DNA of 59,821 nucleotides, taken from an uncultured Bacteroidales bacterium (lineage in GTDB: Bacteria; Bacteroidota; Bacteroidia; Bacteroidales; Bacteroidaceae). Positions within the stretch are counted from its first letter, which is position 1, and each line of letters opens with the position of its first letter. Where the stretch lies: NCBI GenBank assembly GCA_902798705.1, contig CADBXS010000008.1:1-59821 (forward strand), read 5' to 3'. Both the position numbers and the translations under genes were made by a program. The notes under the pieces were generated by a model. The model was not told where the DNA came from. It worked only from the letters and a program-made list of their open reading frames with translations, and did no database searches. Shown piece by piece: positions 29,732-38,647 of the stretch.

Positions 29732-30465
29732 AGTCCTGCTGATAAGATTTGTACGACATGAATGAACTTGATAGGCAACTGCTGCCGCTTAGCAATTCCT
29801 GCCATGTGCATGAGGCAGGAAGAGTCGGGACCTGTGACGTATTCAGCCCCTGTTGCAATATGGCGCTCCACCTTCTCTTTTCCCATTTGGGCACTAACTG
29901 CCGTCTCTTCGACAGAGAACATGCCACCGAAACCACAACACTCGTCCTTGCGCTCTGGTTCCACCACTTCAATGCCTTCAATGAGTTGAAGGAGGTCCTT
30001 AATTTTATTGAAAGGAGGAATGTTCTGTTCACTTGGCGAAGAAAGACCTAATTCGCGCACTCCGTGGCACGAATTGTGGAGACTCACCTTGTGAGGGAAT
30101 TTTCCAGGAAGACTTGTTGGCTTTACCACATCATGCAAAAACTCTACTATGTCAATTGCTTTCTTAGCGGTGATGCAGTCGTGCTTGCCTTCGAACAAAC
30201 GAGGATAATTGAAACGAACAAAGGCGGTGCATGAAACAGATGGTGCTACAACATAGTCGAACGGTTTGAAAAGTTTCTCAAATTTCTCAGCAAGGGGAAG
30301 AGCCTTGTCTTCAAATCCAGCATTCGCCATGGGTTGACCGCAGCAGGTTTGCTTTTCGGGATAGGTGACATCGAGCCCCAAATGAGTGAGCAATTTATAG
30401 GTGGCTACACCCACTTCGGGAAAGACAGCATCTACATAACAAGGGATGAAAAGTCCTATTTTCAT
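29728..30465 (-). CDS. lutA: Lactate utilization protein A (cysteine-rich domain)
   Basis: This 245-residue protein has two cysteine-rich CCG-type halves: CGQPMANAGF (with the preceding KQTCCGQP) and ECCGFGGMF, plus SLHNSCHGVREL. These bind an iron-sulfur cluster, as in heterodisulfide reductase-like subunits. It is the first gene of the lutABC operon and has its own strong promoter at 30500-30531. It is divergent from rpsA. Confidence 0.92.
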   Translation of the reverse strand: MKIGLFIPCYVDAVFPEVGVATYKLLTHLGLDVTYPEKQTCCGQPMANAGFEDKALPLAEKFEKLFKPFDYVVAPSVSCTAFVRFNYPRLFEGKHDCITAKKAIDIVEFLHDVVKPTSLPGKFPHKVSLHNSCHGVRELGLSSPSEQNIPPFNKIKDLLQLIEGIEVVEPERKDECCGFGGMFSVEETAVSAQMGKEKVERHIATGAEYVTGPDSSCLMHMAGIAKRQQLPIKFIHVVQILSAGL

Positions 30466-30499
30466 GGTAGTTAGAATTACATTTCATGTTGAAATGGTG

Positions 30500-30531
30500 C
30501 AAATTTAGAAAAATAAATGGTGTTTTTCAAA
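30500..30531 (-). promoter_or_regulatory. lutABC promoter
   Basis: On the minus strand TTTG (30528-30531) stands 20 bases before TAAATTTG (30500-30507), an exact Bacteroidetes promoter match, 34 bases before the lutA ATG. It is back to back with the rpsA promoter. Confidence 0.7.
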
Positions 30532-30556
30532 GAAACGAGAGAATTTTTGCATAAAA

Positions 30557-30590
30557 ATTGAATAAGAACCAGCATTTTTTTGTACCTTTG
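30557..30590 (+). promoter_or_regulatory. rpsA promoter
   Basis: TACCTTTG at 30583-30590 is an exact -7 box; ATTG (30557-30560) lies 22 bases upstream as a partial -33 box. Transcription would start near 30597, giving a leader of about 90 bases. Confidence 0.65.
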
Positions 30591-30599
30591 CATCCGCTT

Positions 30600-30621
30600 T
30601 GCGCATGAACGAGTGTGCGCA
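30600..30621 (+). promoter_or_regulatory. Hairpin in the rpsA leader
   Basis: TGCGCA at 30600-30605 pairs with TGCGCA at 30616-30621 across a 10-base loop, right at the expected 5' end of the rpsA mRNA. S1 represses its own synthesis in E. coli by binding its leader; whether this hairpin plays such a part here is inference. Confidence 0.35.
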
Positions 30622-30688
30622 TTGCACTTTTTATCAACATAATGTCTAACATTATTAATTAAAATCATTTCTTTTTTAAAAACTTTTT

Positions 30689-32479
30689 ATGGACACTAAA
30701 AACATTCAACCGCTGGAAAATTTCGATTGGGATTTATTCGAAAATGGTGGTACATCAGCTGACAAGGCTGAGGCTGCGAAAGCCTACGAAGCAACCCTCA
30801 ACAAGCTCGGTGACAACGACGTTGTTGAAGGCACTGTTTCAGCAATCAACGACCGCGAGGTTGTAGTGAACATCGGCTACAAGAGCGAGGGCGTTATCAA
30901 CTCTAACGAGTTCCGTTACAATCCAGAACTCGCAATTGGCGACACTGTTGAGGTATATGTAGAAAACCTTGAGGACAAGAAGGGCCGTCTTGTACTCTCT
31001 CACACAAAGGCTCGCGCTGCACGCTCATGGGAGCGCGTAAATGCTGCGCTTGAAAAGGACGAAATCGTGAAGGGCTTCGTGAAATGCCGCACGAAGGGTG
31101 GTATGATTGTTGATGTGCTTGGCACAGAAGCATTCCTCCCTGGCAGCCAGATTGACGTTAAGCCTATCCGCGACTACGATACATTCGTTGGCAAGACAAT
31201 GGAATTCAAGATTGTGAAGATCAACCAGGAATTCCGCAATGTAGTTGTTAGCCACAAGGCTCTCATCGAGGCAGAGCTTGAGGCTCAGAAGAAGGAAATC
31301 ATTGGTAAGCTCGAGAAGGGTCAGATACTTGAAGGTACCGTTAAGAACATCACATCTTACGGTGTATTCATTGACCTCGGTGGTGTTGACGGTCTCATCC
31401 ACATCACAGACCTCTCTTGGGGCCGCGTAAGCGATCCTCACGAAGTGGTTGAGCTCGACCAGAAGCTCAATGTTGTTATCATTGACTTCGACGATGAGAA
31501 GAAGCGCATCGCTCTCGGTTTGAAGCAACTCACTCCACACCCATGGGATGCTCTCGATGCAAACCTCAAGGTGGGCGACAAGGTTCACGGCAAGGTTGTC
31601 GTTATGGCAGACTACGGTGCATTCATCGAGATTGCTCCAGGCGTAGAAGGTTTGATTCACGTTTCAGAAATGAGCTGGAGCGCACACCTCCACAGTGCTC
31701 AGGACTTCATGAAGGTGGGCGACGAAGTAGATGCTGTAATCTTGACTCTCGACCGCGACGAGCGTAAGATGAGCCTCGGTATCAAGCAGTTGAAGGAAGA
31801 CCCATGGGAGAAGATTGAAGAGAAGTATCCTGTTGGCAGCCAGCACACTGCAAAGGTTCGCAACTTTACTAACTTCGGTGTATTCGTTGAAATCGAAGAA
31901 GGTGTTGACGGTCTTATCCACATCAGCGACCTCTCTTGGACCAAGAAGATCAAGCATCCATCTGAATTCACTAAGATTGGCGATCCAATCGAAGTTCAGG
32001 TGCTCGACATCGACAAGGAAAACCGTCGTCTCTCTCTCGGGCACAAGCAGCTTGAGGACAACCCTTGGAACAACTTTGAGACTATCTTCACTCAGGACAG
32101 CGTTCATCAGGGCAAAATCATCGAAGTGCTCGACAAGGGTGCTGTTATCCAGCTCGAAGGCGGTGTAGAAGGCTTTGCAACTCCTAAGCACCTCGTAAAG
32201 GAAGATGGTAGCCAGGCACAGCTTGGTGAAGAGCTCGACTTCAAGGTAATCGAATTCAACAAGGATGCTAAGCGCATTATCCTCTCTCACAGCCGCATCT
32301 TCGAAGATGCTGCACGCGCAGAGGCTCGTGAACAGCGCAAGGCTGCCGCTGCTGCTAAGAAGGCAACTCGCCCTCAGAAGGAGCAGGGTCCATCTATCCA
32401 GAATAAGGCTGCAAGCCAGACCCTCGGTGACATCGATGCTCTCGCTGCACTGAAGGCTGAAATGGAAAACAAGAAGTAA
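30689..32479 (+). CDS. rpsA: 30S ribosomal protein S1
   Basis: This 596-residue protein consists of six S1 RNA-binding beta-barrels. The last four share the repeated pattern 'GVFIDLGGVDGLIHITDLSW', followed by LGLKQL/LGIKQL/LGHKQL links. The C-terminal ~50 residues are Ala/Lys/Gln-rich. S1 helps load mRNA onto the 30S subunit, important in Bacteroidetes where Shine-Dalgarno sequences are weak. It has its own promoter and a strong terminator and so forms a single-gene unit. Confidence 0.97.
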   Translation: MDTKNIQPLENFDWDLFENGGTSADKAEAAKAYEATLNKLGDNDVVEGTVSAINDREVVVNIGYKSEGVINSNEFRYNPELAIGDTVEVYVENLEDKKGRLVLSHTKARAARSWERVNAALEKDEIVKGFVKCRTKGGMIVDVLGTEAFLPGSQIDVKPIRDYDTFVGKTMEFKIVKINQEFRNVVVSHKALIEAELEAQKKEIIGKLEKGQILEGTVKNITSYGVFIDLGGVDGLIHITDLSWGRVSDPHEVVELDQKLNVVIIDFDDEKKRIALGLKQLTPHPWDALDANLKVGDKVHGKVVVMADYGAFIEIAPGVEGLIHVSEMSWSAHLHSAQDFMKVGDEVDAVILTLDRDERKMSLGIKQLKEDPWEKIEEKYPVGSQHTAKVRNFTNFGVFVEIEEGVDGLIHISDLSWTKKIKHPSEFTKIGDPIEVQVLDIDKENRRLSLGHKQLEDNPWNNFETIFTQDSVHQGKIIEVLDKGAVIQLEGGVEGFATPKHLVKEDGSQAQLGEELDFKVIEFNKDAKRIILSHSRIFEDAARAEAREQRKAAAAAKKATRPQKEQGPSIQNKAASQTLGDIDALAALKAEMENKK

Positions 32480-32500
32480 GAAGACATCCTTTCTGATGAT

Positions 32501-32550
32501 AACGAAAACGAAGGCTTTGCCATCTGTATGGCAAGTTTTCGTTTTCGTTT
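32501..32550 (+). terminator. rpsA terminator
   Basis: AACGAAAAC (32501-32509) pairs with GTTTTCGTT (32535-32543), with a further inner stem GCCAT...ATGGC. The 3' arm runs into TTTTCGTTTTTTCTTT. Confidence 0.8.
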
Positions 32551-32593
32551 TTTCTTTCTAAATTACACCTTATTTATATATATACGCGCATAG

Positions 32594-33508
32594 ATGGAAA
32601 AATTCGAGGTGACGGTGTTAGGATGTGGAAGTGCTTTGCCAACAGTGAAGCATAATGGAAGCGGAATGGTGGTGAACATCCGAGAGAAGTATTTCCTGGT
32701 GGATTGTGCAGAGGGTACGCAAGTGGAACTTCGGCGAAATAGAATTCATTTGAATCGTCTCTTCACAGTTTTCATCTCTCATCTTCATGGCGACCATTGC
32801 TTTGGCTTGATGGGACTCATCTCTACCCTCGGACTATTGGGACGCACCGCCCCACTCCATGTGTATGGGCCTCAGGATATTGATACCCTCTTTCAACCGC
32901 TTATCGACTACCATTGTAATGGTATGACATACGAAGTGGTGTTTCATCCTATCGACACTCATCAAAACACCTGCATTTATGAAGACAGGAGCTTGCAGGT
33001 GTTTTCCATTCCATTGAAGCACAGAATTCGCTGCTGCGGATATTATTTTAAGGAGAAAGAATTGTCGCGCCACATTCTGAAGGATGCCATTGAAAAATAT
33101 GCTATCCCCATTTCACAAATCAACAATGTGAAAGCAGGACTCGACTTTGTCATGCCTAATGGCGATGTCATCAAGAATGAACTTATCACTACTCCACCAA
33201 CGCCCGCTCGTTCTTTCGCTTATTGCTCCGACACTGTGTTTCGACCAGAAATAGCAGAGATGATGAAAGGTGTGGATTTGCTCTACCATGAAGCAACGTT
33301 TGCAGAAAGCGAAAAGCAGCTTTGTTCAAAGGTTTATCACTCCACGGCAAAGCAAGCAGCTGAAATAGCACGACTGGCTGGAGCCAAGCAACTGATGCTG
33401 GGGCATTACTCTTCGCGTTACGATGATGAGTCGATTCTCTTAAAAGAGGCATCTGAAGTGTTTGAAAACACCATTTTAGCAAAAGAAGGACTTGTGGTAA
33501 CGGTGTAA
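32594..33508 (+). CDS. rnz: Ribonuclease Z
   Basis: This 304-residue metallo-beta-lactamase-fold nuclease has the zinc motif HLHGDH at 63-68, a downstream FAYCSDTVF (Asp ligand) and a C-terminal LMLGHYSSRYDD with the last His ligand. RNase Z trims the 3' trailer of tRNA precursors. The length fits the short bacterial form, and the exosite region (~160-200) is present. It follows rpsA by 115 bases, after a strong terminator, so it should have its own promoter. Confidence 0.95.
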   Translation: MEKFEVTVLGCGSALPTVKHNGSGMVVNIREKYFLVDCAEGTQVELRRNRIHLNRLFTVFISHLHGDHCFGLMGLISTLGLLGRTAPLHVYGPQDIDTLFQPLIDYHCNGMTYEVVFHPIDTHQNTCIYEDRSLQVFSIPLKHRIRCCGYYFKEKELSRHILKDAIEKYAIPISQINNVKAGLDFVMPNGDVIKNELITTPPTPARSFAYCSDTVFRPEIAEMMKGVDLLYHEATFAESEKQLCSKVYHSTAKQAAEIARLAGAKQLMLGHYSSRYDDESILLKEASEVFENTILAKEGLVVTV

Positions 33509-33551
33509 ACACAAAAAAATTACACAAATCCGTAAAAAAATACGAAAAAAA

Positions 33552-33583
33552 TTTGCAAGTTTGGTTTACTTACAATAAATTTG
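33552..33583 (+). promoter_or_regulatory. Promoter for the small secreted protein
   Basis: TTTG (33552-33555) stands 20 bases before TAAATTTG (33576-33583), an exact promoter match, giving a leader of about 120 bases before the ORF at 33704. Confidence 0.65.
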
Positions 33584-33703
33584 CAATTGAAAACCGTGGA
33601 ATAGGCTGTTGTCAATGGGCAATTTGCCTTAAACATGGTACACATTTATGTGAAATTACGCAAATAACGAAACGAAATTACGACAAAAGAACTTCAAAAA
33701 TAG

Positions 33704-34027
33704 ATGCCTATGATGAAGAAGATATTCATAATGATTACTGCGGCTTTCCTCCTTGCCATGCCAATGGACGTGAAAGCTCAAGATATACAGCAGCAGCGCA
33801 CAACCATTGAACAGGAGGTGGCTCCAATTACTATTAGTGTGAACGAGTCAACTATCCACATCAAGAACGCTGAGAAGATGGTGATAGAAATCTACAACAT
33901 GACTGGTGTGAAGGTTGTGACTCAGCGTATCGACAGTTCCGACAAAATCATAGAGTTGGACAACCTGCCAAAAGGATGCTATATCATCAAGATTGGCAAG
34001 GTAGCTCGCAAAGTATATCTCCGCTAA
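33704..34027 (+). CDS. Small secreted protein made of a signal peptide plus a sorting-tail-like domain
   Basis: The 107-residue product starts with a signal peptide (MKKIFIMITAAFLLAMPM... cleaved near VKAQ; the true start may be the second or third Met, 33710 or 33713). It has ~35 polar residues, then a domain of ~60 residues with IEIYNMTGVKVV, DNLPKGCYIIKIG and KVYLR. These match the C-terminal secretion/anchor tail found at the end of large Bacteroidetes secreted proteins. There is no cargo domain: the tail is the whole protein. The function is unknown. It has its own promoter and terminator. Confidence 0.75.
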   Translation: MPMMKKIFIMITAAFLLAMPMDVKAQDIQQQRTTIEQEVAPITISVNESTIHIKNAEKMVIEIYNMTGVKVVTQRIDSSDKIIELDNLPKGCYIIKIGKVARKVYLR

Positions 34028-34053
34028 GCATATCTGCGGACATCCCTAAAAGA

Positions 34054-34095
34054 TTCCTTGTTTATGCCCTCACCAGACATAGACAGGGATTTTTT
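34054..34095 (+). terminator. Terminator after the small secreted protein gene
   Basis: A 12-base-pair stem with two G-U pairs (34054-34065 with 34077-34088), loop of 11, followed by seven T residues. It lies 26 bases after the stop codon. Confidence 0.75.
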
Positions 34096-34128
34096 TATTG
34101 AACAGGGATTTATTAAAGAAGATGGAAC

Positions 34129-34695
34129 ATGAAACAATTTGACGAGCAAGAATTGGTAGCTCGACTTCAGAATCCTTCGACACAGCGGCGAGCGTTTGAG
34201 GAAATGGTGGGACACTTCGGTGAAAGCCTCTATTGGCAAATCCGAAGGATGGTGACATACCACGATGATGCAGACGACGTGCTCCAAAATACCTTTCTCA
34301 AAGCATGGAACAGCATAGGTAATTTCAGAGGTGATGCAAAAATCTCCACATGGCTCTTCAAGATAGCCTACAATGAAAGCCTAACGTTCCTCAGCAAGCA
34401 GAAAGACACTATTTCGCTCGACACGAATGTGCTGGATGATGATGACGATGCCCCTACCCTTGCCAACACACTGGAAAGCGATACATACTTCGACGGTGAC
34501 GAAACGGAAGCCATGCTTCAAGCTGCAGTTGCTTCTCTCCCTGCCAAGCAACGAGCGGTTTTCAATATGAAATATTTTCAGGAAATGAAATATGAAGATA
34601 TGGCAGAAATCACGGGAACAAGCGTAGGAGCCCTGAAAGCTTCCTATCACATTGCCGTCAAGAAAATCGAAGAATACTTTCAACAACGAGAATGA
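34129..34695 (+). CDS. ECF-type RNA polymerase sigma factor
   Basis: This 188-residue protein has sigma region 2 (YHDDADDVLQNTFLKAWNSI and FRGDAKISTWLFKIA) and region 4 (LPAKQRAVFNMKYFQEM with the helix-turn-helix YEDMAEITGTSVGALKASYH), joined by a short acidic linker (LDDDDDAP). The lack of regions 1 and 3 makes it an extracytoplasmic-function sigma factor. It is followed by a single-pass membrane protein and a periplasmic protein, the usual layout of an envelope-stress cassette in this phylum. The stress sensed is unknown. Confidence 0.93.
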   Translation: MKQFDEQELVARLQNPSTQRRAFEEMVGHFGESLYWQIRRMVTYHDDADDVLQNTFLKAWNSIGNFRGDAKISTWLFKIAYNESLTFLSKQKDTISLDTNVLDDDDDAPTLANTLESDTYFDGDETEAMLQAAVASLPAKQRAVFNMKYFQEMKYEDMAEITGTSVGALKASYHIAVKKIEEYFQQRE

Positions 34696-34802
34696 CAAGC
34701 AGGTAAATCCGTAATTATTAAAAAATAATGAAAAATTTTTGCATAAAAGATTAAACTATTTGTCAACCAATCAGTCATAAAGACAAGAAATCTACTTACA
34801 AT

Positions 34803-35192
34803 ATGAAGCAATTTGACATAAACACTCAAAGCAAGCGCAATCCCTTCACTGTACCAGATGGGTATTTCGAGAACCTGACGGCACGCGTGATGATGAATAT
34901 TCCAGAAGTGGAAGCTGAGGAGAAGGAAAGCGAGAGCCATGCAAAGATTGTGAGTATGGAACCTCGCAAATCATCGCGGAAGTGGATGGGATGGAGTATT
35001 GCCGCAGCAGCATGCATTGCAGTGGCAGTTCTCTTTATCACGATTCCAAACAGTTCGAATGGTGTTGGAGAAATGCGCATGGCACAGACGGAAACGTCAA
35101 GCATGTACGACTCTGAATATCAGGAGGAAATGTTGGAATATGCCATGGTGGATAACACCGACATCTACAGCTATCTATCTGGAGCAATGTAA
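34803..35192 (+). CDS. Single-pass membrane protein, probable regulator of the upstream sigma factor
   Basis: This 129-residue protein has a cytoplasmic N-terminus with NPFTVPDGYFENLTARVM, a motif common in small Bacteroidetes membrane proteins encoded next to ECF sigma factors. One membrane helix follows (~60-80, MGWSIAAAACIAVAVLFITI), then an acidic periplasmic tail. No zinc anti-sigma motif is visible. An anti-sigma role is inferred from position and topology only. Confidence 0.75.
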   Translation: MKQFDINTQSKRNPFTVPDGYFENLTARVMMNIPEVEAEEKESESHAKIVSMEPRKSSRKWMGWSIAAAACIAVAVLFITIPNSSNGVGEMRMAQTETSSMYDSEYQEEMLEYAMVDNTDIYSYLSGAM

Positions 35193-35305
35193 TCTAAACC
35201 TTCATCAAGAAAGGGGAAAGGTTGCATTGCCCCTTTTCAAAACAAGACGGACACAAGAAAAACCGAACATTAGACTCTGAAGATAAAAAACAACAAACTG
35301 AAAGA

Positions 35306-35836
35306 ATGAAACACATGAAAAGAAGTATCATTTATATCATAGCCTTCCTACTACTTTCTGTCAATGATGCGCAAGCACAATTCAACAAGTATGAGCAGAA
35401 GCCAGAGAACAGAGAGCATCGGCGATTCAATCCACAAGAGTTTGACAAATGGATGGAATCATTCATTACCCAGGAAGTGGGACTAACTCCTGAAGAAAGC
35501 AAACAGTTCTTCCCTCTTCTTAAAGAGATGCGCCTCAAGCAGTTCAAGAACGACCAGCAAGGACGGGAAATCATGGGAAAGCTCAACGACAAATCGACGG
35601 AGTCGGACTATGAGGATGCCATCAATAAAACATTGGAGCTTGACTTGCAAAACAGAAAGATAGAGAAGGAATATTACAAGAAATTCCACAGCGTTCTTTC
35701 TTGGAAGAAAATCCATAAGGTTCGCTTTGCGATTCAGAAGTTCAACATGGAAGCCTTAAGAAGATTCTCCCCTCAGCGCAACAGGTTTGGCCAAGGACCT
35801 CAACAGCATTGGAGATGGGGGCAGAGAAACAACTGA
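35306..35836 (+). CDS. Periplasmic protein, Spy/CpxP-like, in sigma-factor operon
   Basis: From ATG 35306 (a second ATG at 35315 starts MKRSIIYIIAFLLLS) the product is about 176 residues with a signal peptide cleaved near DAQAQ. The mature part is alpha-helical, very charged, with VGLTPEESKQFFPLLKEM and many Arg/Lys/Gln, like LTxxQ-type Spy/CpxP chaperones or sensors. The longer open frame from 35222 covers the intergenic hairpin and lacks an early signal peptide, so it is rejected. It is probably the effector or sensor of the envelope-stress cassette. Confidence 0.72.
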   Translation: MKHMKRSIIYIIAFLLLSVNDAQAQFNKYEQKPENREHRRFNPQEFDKWMESFITQEVGLTPEESKQFFPLLKEMRLKQFKNDQQGREIMGKLNDKSTESDYEDAINKTLELDLQNRKIEKEYYKKFHSVLSWKKIHKVRFAIQKFNMEALRRFSPQRNRFGQGPQQHWRWGQRNN

Positions 35837-35895
35837 AAAAACATCTTTCTGTCTGCTAATAAGTAGAAGAAAACTCCATCAGAAATAAGATTTTG

Positions 35896-35938
35896 AAAGC
35901 AATTACGACTGTGGCAACAGCGTAGTTGCTTTTTCTTT
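35896..35938 (+). terminator. Terminator of the sigma-factor operon
   Basis: AAAGCAATTACG pairs with CGTAGTTGCTTT (35896-35907 and 35922-35933, with inner CTGT/ACAG), followed by TTCTTTTA. Confidence 0.85.
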
Positions 35939-35970
35939 TACAAATTCTTCCTATTTCAAAGAAAAATGTC

Positions 35971-35978
35971 TAACTTTG
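35971..35978 (+). promoter_or_regulatory. Putative -7 box for pheT
   Basis: TAACTTTG matches TAnnTTTG exactly and lies about 120 bases before the pheT start. No clear -33 box was seen. Confidence 0.45.
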
Positions 35979-36098
35979 CACTGATAAAGTAAATGTGTGG
36001 GACACAGAACAGGTCTGATGGTCCCAATTTCTTTGTGCAAAGAAGTTCATGCACGTTTTTCTTTGCCAATCATTAGAAATCATCACAAAAAGAAATAT

Positions 36099-38606
36099 AT
36101 GAACGTCAGTTACAAATGGCTAAAAGAATACGTCGATTTCGACATGACTGCACAGGAAGTGGCAGATGCCCTTACCAGTGTTGGTTTGGAAGTTGACGCT
36201 ATCGAAGAAGTGCAGTCCATCAAAGGTGGACTCGAAGGACTTGTTGTCGGTCAGGTTCTCACCTGTGAGCCTCATCCAAATAGCGATCACATGCATGTGT
36301 GTACGGTGGATGAAGGCGATAATCATGTAGAACAGATTGTTTGTGGAGCTCCTAATGTGGCAGCAGGACAGAAAGTGATTGTTGCAACACTCGGAACAGT
36401 ACTTTATGACGGCGACAAGGAATTTGTTATTAAGAAGAGCAAGCTCCGTGGCATTGAATCGAACGGAATGATTTGTGCAGAAGACGAAATCGGAATCGGC
36501 ACAAGCCACGACGGAATTATCGTTCTGCCAGAAGACGCTGTTGTTGGAACACCTGCTGCCAAATACTATGGTTTGGAAAGCGACTGGGTGATAGAAGTTG
36601 ACATCACTCCTAACCATTCCGATGCTTGTTCTCATTGGGGAGTTGCTCGTGACTTTTATGCATATCTGAAGCAGAATGGTTATGAAACAAGCCTTCACCG
36701 TCCATCCGTGGATGATTTTAAAGTGGAATCTCACAATCTCGACATCGATGTAGTCGTAGAGCAACAAGAAGCCTGCCCTCGCTATTGCGCTGTAACAGTG
36801 AAAAACTGCGACGTGAAGGAATCTCCAAAGTGGCTCAAAGAGAAGCTCAATACCATCGGTCTCCGTCCTATCAACAACATTGTAGATATTACTAACTACA
36901 TTATGATGGCATATGGACAGCCTCTCCACTGCTTCGATGCAGATATGATCAAGGGTGAAAAGATTGTTGTGAAAGCAATGCCTGAAGGCACTCCTTTTGT
37001 TACACTCGACGGTGTTGAGCACAAGCTAAGCGAGAAAGACCTCGCGATCTGCAATGCAGAAGAGCCAATGTGTATTGCTGGAGTGTTTGGTGGTAAAGGT
37101 TCTGGAACCTACGAAACGACCAAGGATGTGTTGTTTGAGTCTGCTTATTTCCATCCAACATGGATTCGCAAATCTGCACGCCGTCATGGCCTTCAGACTG
37201 ACGCTTCGTTCCGTTTTGAACGTGGCATCGACCCTGAAGGGCAGATTTATGCATTGAAGATGGCAGCACTCCTCGCAAAGGAATTAGCAGGTGGAGAAAT
37301 CGCAATGGAAATCAAGGACGTAAAGAACGACACGCTTCCTCAGAATGCCATTGTGGATTTAGAATACCAGTATTGCCGTGACCTTATTGGCAAGGACATT
37401 CCTGTCGAAACGATGCAAAGCATTTGCGAGAATCTTGGCATGAAGATTCTGGAAAAGAACGAAGACGGAATGAAACTCGAAGTTCCTGCATATCGTGTAG
37501 ATGTCACCCGTCCTTGCGATGTTGTGGAAGAAATTCTCCGTATCTACGGATATGACAATGTGGAAATTCCGACTCAGCTGAAGTCATCACTCACCGTGAA
37601 GGGTGAGCTCGACCGAAGCAACAAATTGCAGAACCTGATTAGTGAGCAATTGGTGGGTTGTGGATTTAATGAAATCCTTAACAATTCCCTGACAAAGACT
37701 TCCTATTATGACAACATGGAAGATGTGTGCAAGGCAGAGAACCTTGTTCACATCATGAATCCACTCAGTCAGGATCTTGGAGTATTGCGTCAGACGCTGC
37801 TTTTCGGTGGACTGGAAAGCATAAGCCATAATATCAACCGCAAAATCTCTGACTTGAAATTATTCGAGTTCGGAAACTGCTATTTCTTCAATCCTGAAAA
37901 GAAACAGGATAACTCCCACCTTGTTCCTTCAGGTGAAACCTCACATCAGATTCTAGCAGCATACAGCGAAGACTACCACCTCGGCCTGTGGCTTACGGGT
38001 AAGCGCGTCAACGGCAACTGGGCTCATGCAGACGAAGCATCTTCTGTTTATGAACTGAAAGCATACGTTCTGAATATTCTCACACGTCTTGGAGTTCCAT
38101 TTGGTGCACTTGTCTTTGGCGAAGCTAAGAACGACATCTTCTCTGCATCTCAAACTATCTCGAACCGTGGCGGCAAGCTCATTGTTCAGTTTGGTATTGT
38201 TAGCAAGAAACAGACATCAAAACTCGAAATTGAATCACCTGTCTATTTCGCTGACTTCAACTGGAATGCACTGATGAAGACCGTGAAGAACAAGAATGTC
38301 AGTTTCACAGAAATTCCTAAGTTCCCTGCTGTCAGCCGTGACTTGGCACTCCTTCTCGACAAGAATATCGAATTCGCTGAAATCGAAAGAATCGCATATC
38401 AGAGCGAAAAGAAAGTCCTCAAGGAAGTTCGCCTCTTCGATGTGTATGAGGGAAAGAACCTTGAGGAAGGCAAGAAGAGCTACGCTGTGAACTTCCTCCT
38501 GCAGGATGAGCAGAAAACAATGAACGACAAGCAGATTGAAGCTATCATGAACAAGATTGAGCAGAACATCTGCAAGCAACTCAATGCCAAGGTAAGAGGT
38601 AAATAA
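36099..38606 (+). CDS. pheT: Phenylalanine--tRNA ligase beta subunit
   Basis: This 835-residue protein starts at ATG 36099 (MNVSYKWLKEYVDFDMTAQE). The frame is open 34 codons further but that part has no family match and would lie across the transcript leader. Domains in order: B1, tRNA-binding OB-fold (GLVVGQVLTCEPHPNSDHMHV), B3/B4 (the editing site region, VDITNYIMMAYGQPLHCFD), B5 and the C-terminal anticodon-binding ferredoxin-like domain (FPAVSRDLALLLD). It pairs with the PheS alpha subunit, whose gene is not in this window. Confidence 0.95.
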   Translation: MNVSYKWLKEYVDFDMTAQEVADALTSVGLEVDAIEEVQSIKGGLEGLVVGQVLTCEPHPNSDHMHVCTVDEGDNHVEQIVCGAPNVAAGQKVIVATLGTVLYDGDKEFVIKKSKLRGIESNGMICAEDEIGIGTSHDGIIVLPEDAVVGTPAAKYYGLESDWVIEVDITPNHSDACSHWGVARDFYAYLKQNGYETSLHRPSVDDFKVESHNLDIDVVVEQQEACPRYCAVTVKNCDVKESPKWLKEKLNTIGLRPINNIVDITNYIMMAYGQPLHCFDADMIKGEKIVVKAMPEGTPFVTLDGVEHKLSEKDLAICNAEEPMCIAGVFGGKGSGTYETTKDVLFESAYFHPTWIRKSARRHGLQTDASFRFERGIDPEGQIYALKMAALLAKELAGGEIAMEIKDVKNDTLPQNAIVDLEYQYCRDLIGKDIPVETMQSICENLGMKILEKNEDGMKLEVPAYRVDVTRPCDVVEEILRIYGYDNVEIPTQLKSSLTVKGELDRSNKLQNLISEQLVGCGFNEILNNSLTKTSYYDNMEDVCKAENLVHIMNPLSQDLGVLRQTLLFGGLESISHNINRKISDLKLFEFGNCYFFNPEKKQDNSHLVPSGETSHQILAAYSEDYHLGLWLTGKRVNGNWAHADEASSVYELKAYVLNILTRLGVPFGALVFGEAKNDIFSASQTISNRGGKLIVQFGIVSKKQTSKLEIESPVYFADFNWNALMKTVKNKNVSFTEIPKFPAVSRDLALLLDKNIEFAEIERIAYQSEKKVLKEVRLFDVYEGKNLEEGKKSYAVNFLLQDEQKTMNDKQIEAIMNKIEQNICKQLNAKVRGK

Positions 38607-38647
38607 ACCCTCATAATCCTTTGCGTTAAAGAATCATCCTGAGGCAG

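Noticed and set aside
35210..35236. Terminator between the membrane protein and the Spy-like gene
   Set aside because: AAAGGGG/CCCCTTT can pair, but the T-run is only four bases; at most a weak attenuator.
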